From assembly GCA_009733575.1 (NCBI GenBank), contig ML769569.1, positions 62,001-126,000 of the forward strand: a DNA stretch of 64,000 nt. The letters are read 5' to 3'. The position numbers and the translations under genes were made by a program. Under the pieces are notes generated by a model that was not told where the DNA came from, did not search any database, and saw only the letters and a list, made by a program, of their open reading frames with translations. The stretch comes from Gymnopus androsaceus JB14 (taxonomy: Eukaryota > Basidiomycota > Agaricomycetes > Agaricales > Omphalotaceae). Below, in pieces: positions 1 to 10,592 of the stretch. Numbering within the stretch: the first letter of the stretch is position 1; every line of letters starts with the position of its first letter.

Positions 1-715
1 TCCAGATAATGCTTGTCGTTTTAACAGCTAAGAGAAATACATTAGTTATGATGTGGATGCTGAAAAGAGAAGAGTATATTAAGAATATACATTGATTTTA
101 TTGCTCATGATACGAGACTAGGAAACAGAAACAGTGTGAGTGATGGTTCAAGAACGAGTTATATAAGCGCCAAATAAGCTTTCTAAATCTATGAACGATT
201 GCTCTCGAGTCTCAGCGTCAAGTAACATGATGAATGTGGCGGAAATGCCCGTGTATACTTATACAAGTTGATTGTTCTACATTCCGATGCTCTCAACGAT
301 ACAAGAATAATGCAATGCATATACTTAATACATAGATACACATATAGAATTTCTCCAGGTCCTAATAATCCACCCATAGCGCGCCCACATGCTCTTTTTA
401 ACCGCCGAAAAGCTCATCTCTCGGTCAACTACACGTTCATGTTTGACCTCTGTGTGACCTCACCATCTACGAGTAGTCTAATGGCTCCAGACAAAGCCTC
501 GCTTAAACAGACTATGTCCATCAAGTGTCTGTATCTTCCACCGCTCCAATGGGCACTGTACAGATTTGGCCGTCGTGCGGATTCGTATATGTCGTTCCGA
601 CACTAACAATGTCCATAGACAAAGTATCTATGTTCCACGTATTACTACTCGACTGTGATGATTCTCTGTGCAGGCGGTGGGCAGGAATTTTGCTAGCGTG
701 CTGAACAGCTTTGTG
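1..715. other. No supported gene
   Basis: I see no gene here that I can support. Short open frames exist on both strands but none shows a recognisable motif, splice pattern or composition. It may be the 3' flank of the 2EXR-like gene that ends at 716. Confidence 0.4.
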
Positions 716-1133
716 TCAGACGAGCGGGCCCTCCTCCGCACCCCACCACCAAAAGCCCACCTGAGATTGAATTCTTCGAAATGCGCATGCTTCGACACTT
801 TGAGTTGGTGATAGCAAAGGAGGAAGCGCTCGGTTGAACGTTTGGATTATAATACGTGCATATGGGAAGCACAACCTATTTTCCCTCATGACGCAATACC
901 ATGAATCCTCATCTGGTGATGATGGTGTCTTGAGAACAACCAGATCAAGCTCAAGCCTCGATTGGATGGGAGTCGCCATTTCACCGAGTCGGTACGCAGC
1001 CCGGATGCATACGAGATATGGAGGGATGGACTCGGGAGGTGTTGCAACAGTGGTAGAGAGCAAGGCATCATCATATATCTGATCTCTGAGTTCGCGAGCC
1101 AGCTGAAAAAACGTAGGAGGATCGTTGGCCATT
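716..1133 (-). CDS. 2EXR-like domain protein
   Basis: The protein from the ATG at 1133 is about 138 residues. It opens with MANDPPTFFQLARELRDQIY, which matches the start of the fungal 2EXR domain (phenylalanine, then L-P/A-x-E-L-R-x-x-I-Y). This F-box-like module is common in ascomycete and basidiomycete genomes and its biochemical role is not established. The frame is open further upstream to about 1528, but that part has no domain character and the motif normally sits at the protein start, so I chose the internal ATG. The C-terminus is short for the family and ends in a Trp/Gly-rich tail, so the gene may be truncated or have unrecognised exons. Family assignment rests on the single N-terminal motif. 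Confidence 0.45.
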
Positions 1134-2067
1134 CTCGATGAGCAAAAGAAGGGAATAACGTCGTCACATTGCCACGAGTACATCGAAAGGCCGGGCCGCA
1201 TCGAACCTAACTGGCATAAGTTCGTAGTCCACTGGCGGGTCGCTGAAGTTAACCCTGCCGCGAAGACATCACCATCTGGGTTCTGCGCTCGAGCCCTTAG
1301 ATGGTTTGGAGAACCAGTCACATCAGTGGACCATGGTAGCAGGAACATCCACCTCATCCTCATCTCTCCCAGCCTTTCCCTTCTACTCAACGTAGTAGGT
1401 AAAACCGGAATTATCGAAATCGCAAACAATGGCGTGTGTTCTGCCGAAAAATACAACAACGCTAGCATCCCCGGTTGAAAGAACGCTCTACTCGATAATG
1501 CCAGCCCGCGCGCCGAGTAAACGAACATTTCGTCTACTTTGTTCGAGCAGAAACAAAGAGCTAGCTTAAGCCTTGGGACCGGACTTGTGAGTTGACAGGG
1601 CGAGGGTGAAGAGTGTCGTGGCTTCAGACGATGTTCTCGAATGTGCGCTGGCGGAAGAGGCTGTCAATTTACCATGAAGATAGAGTATTGTTCGAGGAGA
1701 TGAGGAGGTGAACGAGGAGGGTTAGTAGCTGACGCGAAATCCGGAGAAAGAAGTTCGGAGAAGTTGTTGGATATTGGTTGTTTTCCGCCATAAAGGCAAG
1801 CAAGCAAGTGCTATACGTTTTCACCTGACACCAACCGTAAAGCATCGTCATCCACGATATTCGACCTATCTGTAGCTCGACGAGATAACGGGGGAGTTGA
1901 ATGATGGGCGAGGACAAAGAGCACTCTCTCGCTGGCTCAAGACGATTTTGGAGAGTAAAATATGTCGAGTACAAAGGTCATCGATACGGATCCGGAGTGC
2001 TGGAGAGACCCAAGTTAGTCAAGGCCTCCTAGTATTTGGAGACAACATACTTTGGTAACACTTGCAG
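1134..2067. other. Intergenic stretch between 2EXR-like and F-box genes
   Basis: A 101-residue open frame on the minus strand (1669-1974) has no recognisable domain, and neither strand shows a convincing exon-intron structure. I therefore list no gene. The sequence is not repetitive and probably contains the promoter of the 2EXR-like gene. Confidence 0.35.
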
Positions 2068-3762
2068 CTATCTTTCCTTCCACGATACTACAGTTCTCAT
2101 TCCATTCTCCTCGATAGGCTGATATACACCCTTTACCACCTCACGTTCTCGAAACCTAATGGTCAACTCCCGGAGGCAATCCACTGGCGGGAGTGCGTCA
2201 ACATGAGCCCCACTGGTGTAGCTCGCAGAGAGCTTTTCGGGAATCCATCGCGACTGGACCATATCCACGACCGAAGCATCTTCAAATTCTTCGCTACCAA
2301 CATCCAGATTTAGAGAGCGTAGTCTTGGGACAATGGGGGCCTGCTGGCCAGTCGAGCAATTCGGATAGAAAGCGTGAAGGCTCTCGATGAACTGGCAAGT
2401 GATAGGGCTCTCGGCAGGTAGAACATTGTTGTCGTCAATAGCAAGGTCCAGCAAAGTTGGAATCTGAGCCAGAATACCGATGAGGTTAGAATCAGAGAGG
2501 GATAGACTCTGAATAGTCAACGTTGTCAAAGGAGGGGATGATCGTGACAGAAATGCCGCGAATGGCTCGAAGTGAGCCCAAGAACCTGGCTGATTAGATG
2601 GTTCGAAATGCAGATTTTGTAATGACGGGAGCGTGAGGTATGGTAAAATGGAATGCTCTGGCAAGTTGCAGTTGGTTCTAGTGACAAGGCCACGACACAG
2701 GGTCAGTGTTTTGATGGAAGAGCAAGTTCTGGGGGACGCGGGTCCGCTTGGATAGGAAACGTCATCGTGAAATTCCTGTATTTTCAACGATACTAGATTT
2801 AGACTGTTATCGAATAGTGTTTGGAATCCGCTGGGGGTGGGATCGTGGTATTCAAAATGAGAAAGCTGTGAAAAAGGAAAACCTGCAAAGTCGAATGAAG
2901 AGGCTTCCGGCAGGGAACCGAGCCTCAGCTTGTGCAGTTTCGGTGCTTTATGAGCGAAACCTTCCAATTCGTGTCCTGCATCATTCTCATGATTACGTAG
3001 AGTGTCCAGATCTTCTAGCAGAGGAAAGTCTACCATACAACGCGGAAACAGAATAGGAAGCAGATAACCTTCGAATCGAAAGATCAGGCTCCGCCAGCGG
3101 TGCGTATGGTCGATTAGGCATGCTATAACGGGAGAAAGCTCCGTTGAGTATTTATCTGTATAAGGAAGTGTTTTGAGGTTGATATGGATGGTCAATGGTA
3201 CTGATGCCGACCAATTTAGGAAAGTGCGGAGGAGCAGCAGGGCCGAATTGGATTCCCTTTCATACTCCAACGATATCTTTGACCATATGCTCGGGATGGA
3301 GAGTCCGTTCCTACGCCACCGTGAACAGACACTAGTCAGAGCCAGCGCAGGCATATTTTTGATAGCATCCATAGGCTCTCCGCTGTTTTTATCGCGCAAA
3401 ATGAAGTGATTGTCGGAACCACCGCAGCAATCTTCAAAGATTCGCCGCAAAATCTCGTCGGGGACCTTTCGGAAGGGAGAAAGCAAAGCCTGGAGCTGGG
3501 CCATGTATTTCCGTAGGTGCTCCTGCTTCCTGATAAATTCCTTTTTCCGAGAGTCGAGAATCTGAATCTCCCGGTCGTAGTCCTCAAGATCCTGACGCGC
3601 GCTTTGGAGTATCGACTCAACAGAGTTCATCTCATTGGGGTGAAGTGTCGCAGGACCAGATTCCCAGCGTAGCTTTTCGAGGATCTGAGAGTCATCTACC
3701 GGAGGTTGTACCCGAGGCGTGAAGGTAGTGTTAACGTTACAGTTTGAGCAGACGGGCTGCAT
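2068..3762 (-). CDS. F-box protein (Agaricomycete expanded type)
   Basis: This intact single-exon frame encodes 564 residues. A CxxC pair lies near the N-terminus (SNCNVN), followed by a predicted coiled coil at about residues 45-95 (SILQSARQDLEDYDREIQIL) and then the F-box core FRKVPDEILRRIFEDCC at about 97-113. An SRWRRNGLSIPSIWSKI segment at about 146-163 is the usual continuation of the fungal F-box. The remainder resembles weak leucine-rich repeats (LPSLQNLHFEP, LRSLNLDVG). Known members are assumed to recruit substrates to SCF (Skp1-Cullin-F-box) ubiquitin ligases; the substrate here is unknown. Length and domain order fit the lineage-expanded F-box families of mushroom fungi. The first ATG of the long frame is used and no frameshift or internal stop is present. 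Confidence 0.85.
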   Translation of the reverse strand: MQPVCSNCNVNTTFTPRVQPPVDDSQILEKLRWESGPATLHPNEMNSVESILQSARQDLEDYDREIQILDSRKKEFIRKQEHLRKYMAQLQALLSPFRKVPDEILRRIFEDCCGGSDNHFILRDKNSGEPMDAIKNMPALALTSVCSRWRRNGLSIPSIWSKISLEYERESNSALLLLRTFLNWSASVPLTIHINLKTLPYTDKYSTELSPVIACLIDHTHRWRSLIFRFEGYLLPILFPRCMVDFPLLEDLDTLRNHENDAGHELEGFAHKAPKLHKLRLGSLPEASSFDFAGFPFSQLSHFEYHDPTPSGFQTLFDNSLNLVSLKIQEFHDDVSYPSGPASPRTCSSIKTLTLCRGLVTRTNCNLPEHSILPYLTLPSLQNLHFEPSNQPGSWAHFEPFAAFLSRSSPPLTTLTIQSLSLSDSNLIGILAQIPTLLDLAIDDNNVLPAESPITCQFIESLHAFYPNCSTGQQAPIVPRLRSLNLDVGSEEFEDASVVDMVQSRWIPEKLSASYTSGAHVDALPPVDCLRELTIRFREREVVKGVYQPIEENGMRTVVSWKER

Positions 3763-4400
3763 TTTGCTGTGATTTCTGTTCGATTTGTCAAGTTGGAAAT
3801 CTGAATTCTACAGAGAAAAGATTCATTTTGCTTACCGTACATCTACCGTACGTCTACCATACGTCTACCGGGGACTGGTGTTACGGCAGGGAAGATGAAG
3901 GTTTGAACGAAGGAGGCCAAGTTTTAAGCGCTCAGAGTCAATATTCTACTCTCTAGCCGATCATTATCATGCGTCCGACGCAGAAATGAGGACGACTCAA
4001 AGCTATGGAAATGATTCCTTGCGACGCGAAATAGACATTTTGTTGATAACCAAACGGTCAAGAAAGCGGTGAACGAGATCTTGCGAAAAAGAGTTGGTGA
4101 TAATTGAGGGTTTGAACTACACAAGATTGATTGCTTGCGAAGTGAGAAGCAAGTTTTACAAGATCGGCTTTGGGACGCGTTTGGAATTATTCAAACCTCT
4201 GGTTAGTGAACTTTTGGTCAATTTAAAGCGCACTTTAACCTTGCATTCCCAGACGTTACCTTGGGAGATCCTTATTCGAACGTACTTTAGCCCCCACGAT
4301 TCCAGACAGGTGTCGCTTTCTGGGCCCGTTCGCTCTGGTCAGAAAATCCGTATACAGCATAAACAATAGATTGTAATACATGTTAAAATATCATTTTAAT
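3763..4400. other. Intergenic, short tandem motif at about 3836-3872
   Basis: A run of near-identical 11-12 bp units built on TACGTCTACC lies just upstream of the F-box gene start. No gene is supported in the rest of the stretch. Confidence 0.35.
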
Positions 4401-4890
4401 CTAAAGTACACGAGCGATAGAGAGAACGCGTCGAATAAGACGACGATTTTCGGTGTCAGTGCCTTGGAATCGAAACTTCTCCCGATGACACTTGCTGCCT
4501 GCAATATATTAGTTGAGCAGCAATTCAAGAAATGAAATGACCATACAGAGCGCACACGAATGCATAGGCTGGTCCTGACATAACATCTCAAGTAGAATAT
4601 GAGCAATGGCCTCTGTGTTCGTTGAGTCAAAGTATATTAACTACAGAATGAAACTTACCGGCGCGGTGCGAATGAGGAGCCCATATGGACTCGTACCAAA
4701 TCCGATTGGGATCCGGGCAACTTCTGCGCCATTGTCGCCAACGACGCTTGACGTTAATGGCTCGACCGACTTTGTATTCGAATGGATTGTCGGAAAAATG
4801 GTAGATTCTTCCGGGGCGGTCTGCAGGGGAGACTGGCCTTGCTATGAGGACTCGTAAGCGGCGTGAAAGTACGAGGTAGTTGCGTTTCAT
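4401..4890 (-). CDS. T5orf172 / GIY-YIG-like protein, three exons
   Basis: Splicing exons 4659-4890, 4547-4612 and 4401-4498 gives an uninterrupted protein of 131 residues. Both introns are short (4613-4658, 46 bp; 4499-4546, 48 bp), begin GT and end AG, and the exon lengths sum to a multiple of three. The core PGRIYHFSDNPFEYKVGRA followed by RRWRQWRRSCP matches the N-terminal half of the T5orf172 (DUF1766) fold, a GIY-YIG nuclease relative that is multicopy in basidiomycetes. Exons 2 and 3 give EAIAHILLEML and CHREKFRF, the expected C-terminal helix and the H-R-E-x-F element. The biochemical role of the fungal versions is not established. Family members often carry a long disordered N-terminus, which could lie in an upstream exon I did not identify. 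Confidence 0.65.
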
Positions 4891-5291
4891 GGAAGGCTCG
4901 AGGCAGTAGGAGGCAACTAAGATGAGACCCGGGATGAGAAGAGTGGCTGCGATGAGCGATGAGCAGCAAGCAGATTAGTGGCACACAAAATAATAATCGA
5001 TGGTTGATCCAGCATAGTTTATTTCATCAGTGCGAGAAGACATTTACTATTTGCAGAAATTGGATGCATTACATAACTACGATTCGACGCTTTGACATGA
5101 TATGTATGGAAGCCTGATTCTTGTAGTCTACTATACATAGTAGGTAGATATTCATGAGCCTTGTTTCCTAGTTAGAGAGAGTTGAGATCCTTCAGAAAGC
5201 AGCGAGATGTACAACTGGATGAAGTCAATATGCGCTCGGGCGTTAAAATTATGGTCGGCTCCTATAGATTGATTGATAACTCATTGATTAA
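4891..5291. other. Intergenic, nothing recognised
   Basis: No open frame with domain or splice support is seen here. It lies between the T5orf172-like gene and the tRNA-like gene. Confidence 0.35.
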
Positions 5292-5386
5292 GACCTTGTG
5301 GCCAAGTGGTAAGGTATATTAATTGCTGGGAAATCGTTATCAGTACGTCCCATTGCTTCATGTAGGGTCGACTCCTACCTAAGTCA
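5292..5386 (+). tRNA. tRNA-Ser-like gene or tRNA-derived relic
   Basis: The D-arm region GTGGCCAAGTGGTAAGGT closely matches eukaryotic tRNA-Ser and contains a good A box (TGGCCAAGTGG). The T arm GTAGG-GTCGACT-CCTAC forms a perfect 5-bp stem with a 7-nt loop and carries a near-consensus B box (GGGTCGACTCC). A run of nine T starts right after the 3' end, as expected for RNA polymerase III termination. The length of 95 nt fits a class II tRNA with a long variable arm or a short intron. The acceptor stem has two mismatches and I could not fold a clean anticodon stem, so the anticodon is not assigned. It may be a pseudogene or SINE head. Confidence 0.5.
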
Positions 5387-5451
5387 TTTTTTTTTAGTAC
5401 TGTTGATTTCATACAATTGAATAACCGACATAACTAACTATCTGAGATTGA

Positions 5452-5615
5452 TTGCATCTCGACCTCTCGATGTTTACGATGGTCACCGCGTTTCGACTTC
5501 TCGACATCCACGATGTTATAGCGTCTCGATCTCTCGACGTCCACGACGTCACATCGTCTCCATTTCTCGACGTCTACGACGTCACAACGTCACGACATCA
5601 CGACGTCGACAACCA
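5452..5615. repeat. Low-complexity GACGTC / CGACGTC repeat
   Basis: Short units such as CTCGACGTC, CGACGTCTACGACGTCAC and ACGACATCACGACGTCGAC recur with imperfect spacing. They create many GACGTC palindromes and CpG sites. The apparent small open frames across it are repeat artefacts. Confidence 0.7.
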
Positions 5616-6092
5616 ATATCCTCCCCGAGGTTAGTTTAAAAGACCTCATGCTTACCTCGCGGAGGTTTGGAGACGGATATTTTAATTTTCGTCCCGGATG
5701 ATATCCGGCGTTTTGTTTGAATGGCCTCCGACTTTCCTCACGATAAACGCATGTCGGAAATTTAGCGGAAATTTGGAGGATATTTTGATTTACCGCCCTA
5801 AAACAGCGCGGAGGTCAGTTTATTTTCCCGCAACAAGGTACTTTTAATTTACAGCCGGCAGCCTTTTAAGGATAACATCACGACGTTTAGCTCGATGTTA
5901 TTAAAAAAAACCTCACAATTTCAGCACAACTTTTACGGTAAGATTATTTAAATTTTACGCTCGGCCGAAAGTAAGACTCTTTTGTTCCCAGCCGCTCAAT
6001 AACTCCACCATATCTGCCGCCCCAACATCGTCAACTTCCCGCAGTGTGCAGAGCCCACGAAGAAGAAGAAGACTGTGGGACCTCATTGAGAC
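5616..6092. other. Non-coding, AT-rich with GCGGAGGT-type motifs
   Basis: I see no gene. Short motifs such as CGGAGGT and GGAAATTTGG recur loosely, and the stretch may be the flank of the hypothetical frame at 6093. Confidence 0.3.
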
Positions 6093-6410
6093 GTGGGGGT
6101 GGACTCTGATTCAGTGCCTACGCGGCTCCCGAAGAAGATTGCAGGGAAGGGGAGGGACAAGGTAGGTCTTGTGCGAAAGGCACATGTTGAGACGCAGGAG
6201 ATGGATGAAAGCGAGGAACGGCCAAGAAAGCGAGCACGGCTTAACAGGGAGCATGGGAAGAAGCATGGTAAGGAGAAGAACATTGCGGACCAAAGCGAGG
6301 TAGTGGGTGGGCAAGGAAGGAAATGGAAGCGTGATGAGGATGCCCCGAGAGTCATAGCACAACTCTCAAGACCTATAGTGAAACTCCCAAAGCGTAAGAG
6401 TGGTGATTAA
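6093..6410 (+). CDS. Hypothetical lysine/arginine-rich protein or last exon
   Basis: A 105-residue frame is rich in Lys, Arg and Glu, with RPRKRARLNREHGKKHGKEK near the middle, which looks like a bipartite nuclear localisation or nucleic-acid-binding tail. I do not recognise a family. It could be the last exon of a longer gene or a C-terminal tail of a degenerate mobile-element protein. The first ATG in the frame is used for want of better evidence. It is followed by non-coding DNA and then the GGGCAGCTGCCC satellite. Confidence 0.3.
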   Translation: MGVDSDSVPTRLPKKIAGKGRDKVGLVRKAHVETQEMDESEERPRKRARLNREHGKKHGKEKNIADQSEVVGGQGRKWKRDEDAPRVIAQLSRPIVKLPKRKSGD

Positions 6411-6537
6411 TTACTTTTCGCATATTGTACCTTCGTCATTAGTTACATCTATCTTATCTATCATGTATGCCCATGTACTCATAAGTGAAATGTATAAGTC
6501 TAAAGATTAAAGTGAATCTCCAAGTGGTGAAAAACTG

Positions 6538-6727
6538 GGTGGGCAGCTGCCCTCACTTGAAGGAGAGGTGGGCAGCTGCCCTCACTTGAGGGAGAGGTGG
6601 GCAGCTGCCCTCACTTGAGGGAGAGTTGGGCAGCTGCCCTCACTTGAAGGAGAGGTGGGCAGCTGCCCTCACTTGAAGGAGAGGTGGGCAGCTGCCCTCA
6701 CTTGGAGGAGAGGTGGGCAGCTGCCCA
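6538..6727. repeat. 29-bp tandem repeat built on GGGCAGCTGCCC
   Basis: Seven copies of the 12-bp perfect palindrome GGGCAGCTGCCC occur at exact 29-bp spacing (starts 6541, 6570, 6599, 6628, 6657, 6686, 6715). They are separated by TCACTTGARGGAGAGGT with only one- or two-base differences. Confidence 0.95.
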
Positions 6728-7475
6728 GATGTATGTATAGCTTAATAATCTTACTCTGTAACAGAAACAATGTGTTTAAGTGCTTACTATGTATGTATTT
6801 TTTTGAAGCTTTGATTGGGTGGGCAGCTCCCTAATCATGACTACAACTTAAATCAATTATTTCCACTACTTAATAGTTAGATTATTACATACTTATGTAT
6901 GTATCCTAAATTTTGTAGCATGTCATAAGGAGAGAGTGGTTTAATACTATATAAGTTTGAACATCTATTTTGTTTTAATCTTTCAAATCCGGGTGGGCAG
7001 CTGCCCAGGTGTACTACGTAAATAGATCTATCTGAGGTGGACCCCCCACCTCATATGGCGAGCATGTAAAAATGCCAATGGATAAAAAGGGGGAATATGT
7101 AGAGGCAGCTGCCCTAGAGGTAGCAGCAATTGGAGCAGGCGTACCAATCATATCCATGCAGAACTGCATGGAAAGTAGTGTTAGGGAACCCATGGCAAAA
7201 TCAAAAAAAAAAAAAAAAACCACCAGGCAGCTGCCCAGAAGGACCCCGGACACCTGTGACCTGTGACAAGTTGGGCAGCTGCCAGGTTGGGCAGGGCAGT
7301 GGTTTTCAGTTGAGTTGGCTGGGGTGGGCAGCTGCCTTGGTGAAGTTGGGCAGAGGTGGGCAGCTGCCCCATGAAAATAATGGGTGGGCAGAATGCCAGA
7401 AAAAGGGACCTCTTAGGATAGTTTAGGTACATCATTTTTCTATCCTAACTAGGTCATATTTAGTGGTAGCCTGAA
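6728..7475. other. Dispersed GGCAGCTGCC motifs, no gene
   Basis: Degenerate copies of the same palindrome occur at about 6820, 6991, 7107, 7226, 7273, 7326 and 7360, without fixed spacing. A run of 16 A lies at 7204-7219. Open frames here follow the repeat and the A run and have no domain signal. The motif GTGGTAGCCTGAAGTG near 7463 is shared with 31960 and may be the end of a SINE copy. Confidence 0.5.
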
Positions 7476-8010
7476 GTGCAGCCTAGGCCACCTAGGAATA
7501 ATGCAAAAACTTTGGACACCTCAGGTATCCTAGGCCTCCTAGGTCTCCTAAGCCTCCTAAGCCTCCTAGGAATTCTGAGGGTATCCTCAGGATACCTCAG
7601 GTTGCCCCAGGATGCCTCAGGACAGCCCAGGACAGCCCAGGATGGCCCCCAGAATGCCTAGGAGGCTTAGGAGGCTTAGGAGGCTTAGGATACCTGAGGT
7701 TTCCAAAGTTTTTGCATTATTCCTAGGTGGCCTAGGCTGCCTAAGTGACCTGGGGTCATCCTGGGCCCAGACCATTTTTCCTGATGTGTTGAGCTCCATG
7801 TCAAGAATGTGGGATGCAGCAGGATGGGGAGGTGAAGGCAAAGATGGAGACTGCAACACAGAGTTCATGTTGAGCTCCATGTCAAGAGGCTTAGGAGGCT
7901 TAGGAGGCTTAGGATACCTGAGGTTTCCAAAGTTTTTGCATTATTCCTAGGTGGCCTAGGCTGCCTAAGTGACCTGGGGTCATCCTGGGCCCAGACTATT
8001 TTTCCTGATG
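7476..8010. repeat. TIR-element remnant with CCTAGG/CTTAGGAGG repeats, partly duplicated
   Basis: The left part (CACCTAGGAATAATGCAAAA at about 7488) is inverted at about 7710-7730, giving a palindromic unit with internal AGGCTTAGG tandem motifs. A block of about 125 bp at 7661-7785 is repeated directly at 7886-8010 with few changes. Both copies end in GGGCCCAGACCATTTTTCCTGATG or a one-base variant, which closely matches the ends of the 979-bp element at 27571-28549, so these belong to one family. Confidence 0.7.
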
Positions 8011-8257
8011 CATGGACTCTGTGTTGCAGTCTCCTCCAGTGGCTTTGTTCACTCCTGAGCCAGCAGCTCCCAGCAGTTTGTCCTTTTCTCCCTCCAGAAA
8101 TTCTCCACACTCCCTCTTGTCCACTCAGATGTCAGGCAAGGCGAAATTACATTGAAGGAATATACGGAGAGGAAACGCAGGACAAGGGATATGCTGCAAA
8201 GCAAGGGCAGGACCACTCAGCCATGAAAGTGGATCTTCCATTGTCAGCAATACATCC

Positions 8258-8650
8258 TTGCCATCCAGAAGTGGTTCTCAAAGCAGTTACCCAGGATTTT
8301 CCAGATTTGTCTACTTGTAAATATTATATTTTGATTTTTTTCTATTTTTTTACAATACTGATTGATTCTCATAGATCTCTATGCAACTCCGGCCCCTCCT
8401 GCATCTGCAATTCCAGTGGCCCAGGAACCTCAAGTACCTGCTTCTTGCCATCCAGAAGTGGTTCTTGAAGCAGTTACCCAGGATTTTCTGGATTTGTCTA
8501 CTTGTAAGTATTATATTTCGATTTTTTTTCTATTTTCACAATCCTGATTGATTCTTGTAGATCTCCATGCAACTCCTGCCCCTCCTGCCCTCCTGCATCT
8601 GTGATTCCAGTGGCCCAGGAACCTCAAGTACCTGCTTCTTCTCCTTGTAA
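8258..8650 (+). repeat. Tandem duplication of an exon-intron-like unit of about 190 bp
   Basis: The block starting GCCATCCAGAAGTGGTTCT at about 8259 recurs at about 8449. Each copy contains GTTACCCAGGATTTT, then CTTGTAARTATTATATT (donor-like), a T-rich stretch, ATTGATTCTYRTAGATCTC (acceptor-like) and GTGGCCCAGGAACCTCAAG. The pattern looks like one exon plus its intron copied in tandem in a decayed gene that continues into 8837. Confidence 0.6.
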
Positions 8651-8836
8651 GTATCTTTTATTTTCATTTCAACTTTATTGCAATACTGATATATTTTTCC
8701 AGGGCTTTGTTCTTTTGACGGATGTGTTGGTGCAGCCTTCACGCAACTCAGTATTTTTGTGACAACTCCAAATATGGATGTTGTACATGCTCTCATTGGT
8801 CACTGTAAGACACGCATGCAATGACAAAATAACTTT

Positions 8837-10592
8837 GCCAAGGCCAATCTGTTGTATTGGCTGCAGCCATACCATTATGCTGTCAGTCATCTTGCAGTCA
8901 TTCCATATCCAAACAATTCAGTGGATCATCCTCTTCACTGGGCTTGGTATCAACCAACATCTGGTGATTTTGAGTCAGTGAATGTACCTGGTCTGGCCAG
9001 TACTGTGCGTCTGGAACCTACTCTTGAAGCAGAGATGGTAAAACTCTCTTGAATGCTTCTCAAAACAATTTCCAAGCTGACAAAGGAGCAGCAATGTGAC
9101 AGAAACTTAGTTTGTTCTCAAGATCAGCTACACAAGTACCTTGAATGTTTGCCAGAGCCTGGAGCATGCAATATTGTCTTGTTGCTACTAGCCTGCTTGC
9201 AGTGAGTAGTCTTGGAATGTTATGCATGTTGTCAGTTGTTGCAGAGATGGGTTCCTCATCTCAAGAATGTTGATTTTTTGTACACTCTGGACTGTGATAT
9301 TATGGGTGCATTCATAAGCGACTTGGGCATTGCAGCTGACTTGTTTTGAGCAGGAATTCCTCTTTGGTTGGTCCATCCATTGCAGCAGCAACCTCTGGCA
9401 TGAATAGACCATCTGGTTGCACCTCTTGACAAGGAGTGGTCGGAAAAACTTCACCTTTGCAGCTTGGATACTGTTGATGTGTCATGCAAAAACCCTCCTC
9501 ATCCACTGATATATGTTGGACTTCCTGGTAGCTTTAAGCGCTATGCAGGCATGGCAATATTCATCCACTGCCAATTTGCCATGTCACTGGTCAGTACCTT
9601 TGGCTCCAGAGACAGTACCACTCCTAGTGGCTCTTTGATTCCATTGGGAAGTGTTGCTCATTCCAGCGCAACATCTTCATCCTTGTCTTCTGCAGTGTGA
9701 ACCAAGCTATCTGAGATGGAGTCTCTAGATGTTACATTGCATGATTGGATAGCACCTTCACCACCAAAGCCAAAGGCACCACCCAAGAAAAAGCAGAAAC
9801 TTGGTGTATTCTCATTTGGTATACATACTTTGCAATTACACTAACATGTTTATTATAGCCAATCCATCTTCCTATGTCCCTCCTCCAACAGAGGCCTGCA
9901 ACCATTTTCTACCTATCATCCATGACTCCTGGCCCATCTGCCTTCATGTCTGGGATATTGCCAGTGTTGGGTTGAAAGAGCTTGAATGATTTACAGGCCC
10001 CTCATGACTCGAACAATTCCTTCCTGATCCTGCCTTGTTTGTAACCCCCAATAATGCTCTCAAGGTATTGCTGTTGATGATGTGGCTCCATATTCATCCT
10101 GCATTGCTGTGGAGGCTTGGCTTGCCCAATGTGAAGTTGTTCACCAACAAGCCATGGCATGCTATGCTGGAAGCAGTGGATGGTTTCCATACTACCCCAA
10201 GCCAACCACTCAGGGCAACAATGCTGATGCAGCTCAAGTCAGTGCTGGAGGATTCACATTCAGTGGGGATTCAAATTGATGCGGACAATATTGCATCTGT
10301 GCCCACATTGTGGAATTGGGTCAAGGTCAATCTCAATGCTTCTGGGCAGATTGATCCTAGCATTGTTTGGCAGGTAATCTGGGAGCTGTATGAGATCAAG
10401 TTTCATCTTGAGATGCTTGTGCTGGACAGGTACATGGTACTGGAGCCTCAGGGAGACACTGATGAAGTGGAGATGCTGAAGGAGGCCAGGTATGAGAGGG
10501 AATTCCAAGTCCATCATTGCTGGCCTGGTCTCCTCATCTTCCCAAGTACACTGATCCTGGCTTTTCATCACAACATGGGCTCCAAAGGATGC
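8837..10592 (+). pseudogene. Decayed Agaricomycete multicopy-type protein gene
   Basis: One conceptual frame can be followed through several stops. It begins FAKANLLYWLQPYHYAVSHL (about 8837), continues LTKEQQCDRNLVCSQDQLHK (about 9078) and WVPHLKNVDFLYTLDCD (about 9245), and later reaches IASVPTLWNWVKVNLNASGQ (about 10290) and VIWELYEIKFHLEMLVLDRY (about 10375). The pattern resembles large multicopy proteins of unknown function that are common in repeat-rich mushroom genomes; I assign no function. Several in-frame stops and frame changes show it is dead. It runs straight into the Ty3 remnant, so it may be a cargo or a chimeric insertion. Confidence 0.5.

Noticed and set aside
1134..1528. Extending the 2EXR-like gene to the full 270-codon frame
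   Set aside because: The upstream part shows no domain-like sequence and the 2EXR motif normally begins near the N-terminus.
5448..5639. Small Ser/Arg-rich protein at the GACGTC repeat
   Set aside because: Two overlapping frames are open over a low-complexity repeat, with no other sign of coding.
6538..6727. CRISPR-like regular spacing of palindromic repeats
   Set aside because: The spacers are nearly identical to each other, and the genome is eukaryotic; this is a plain tandem repeat.
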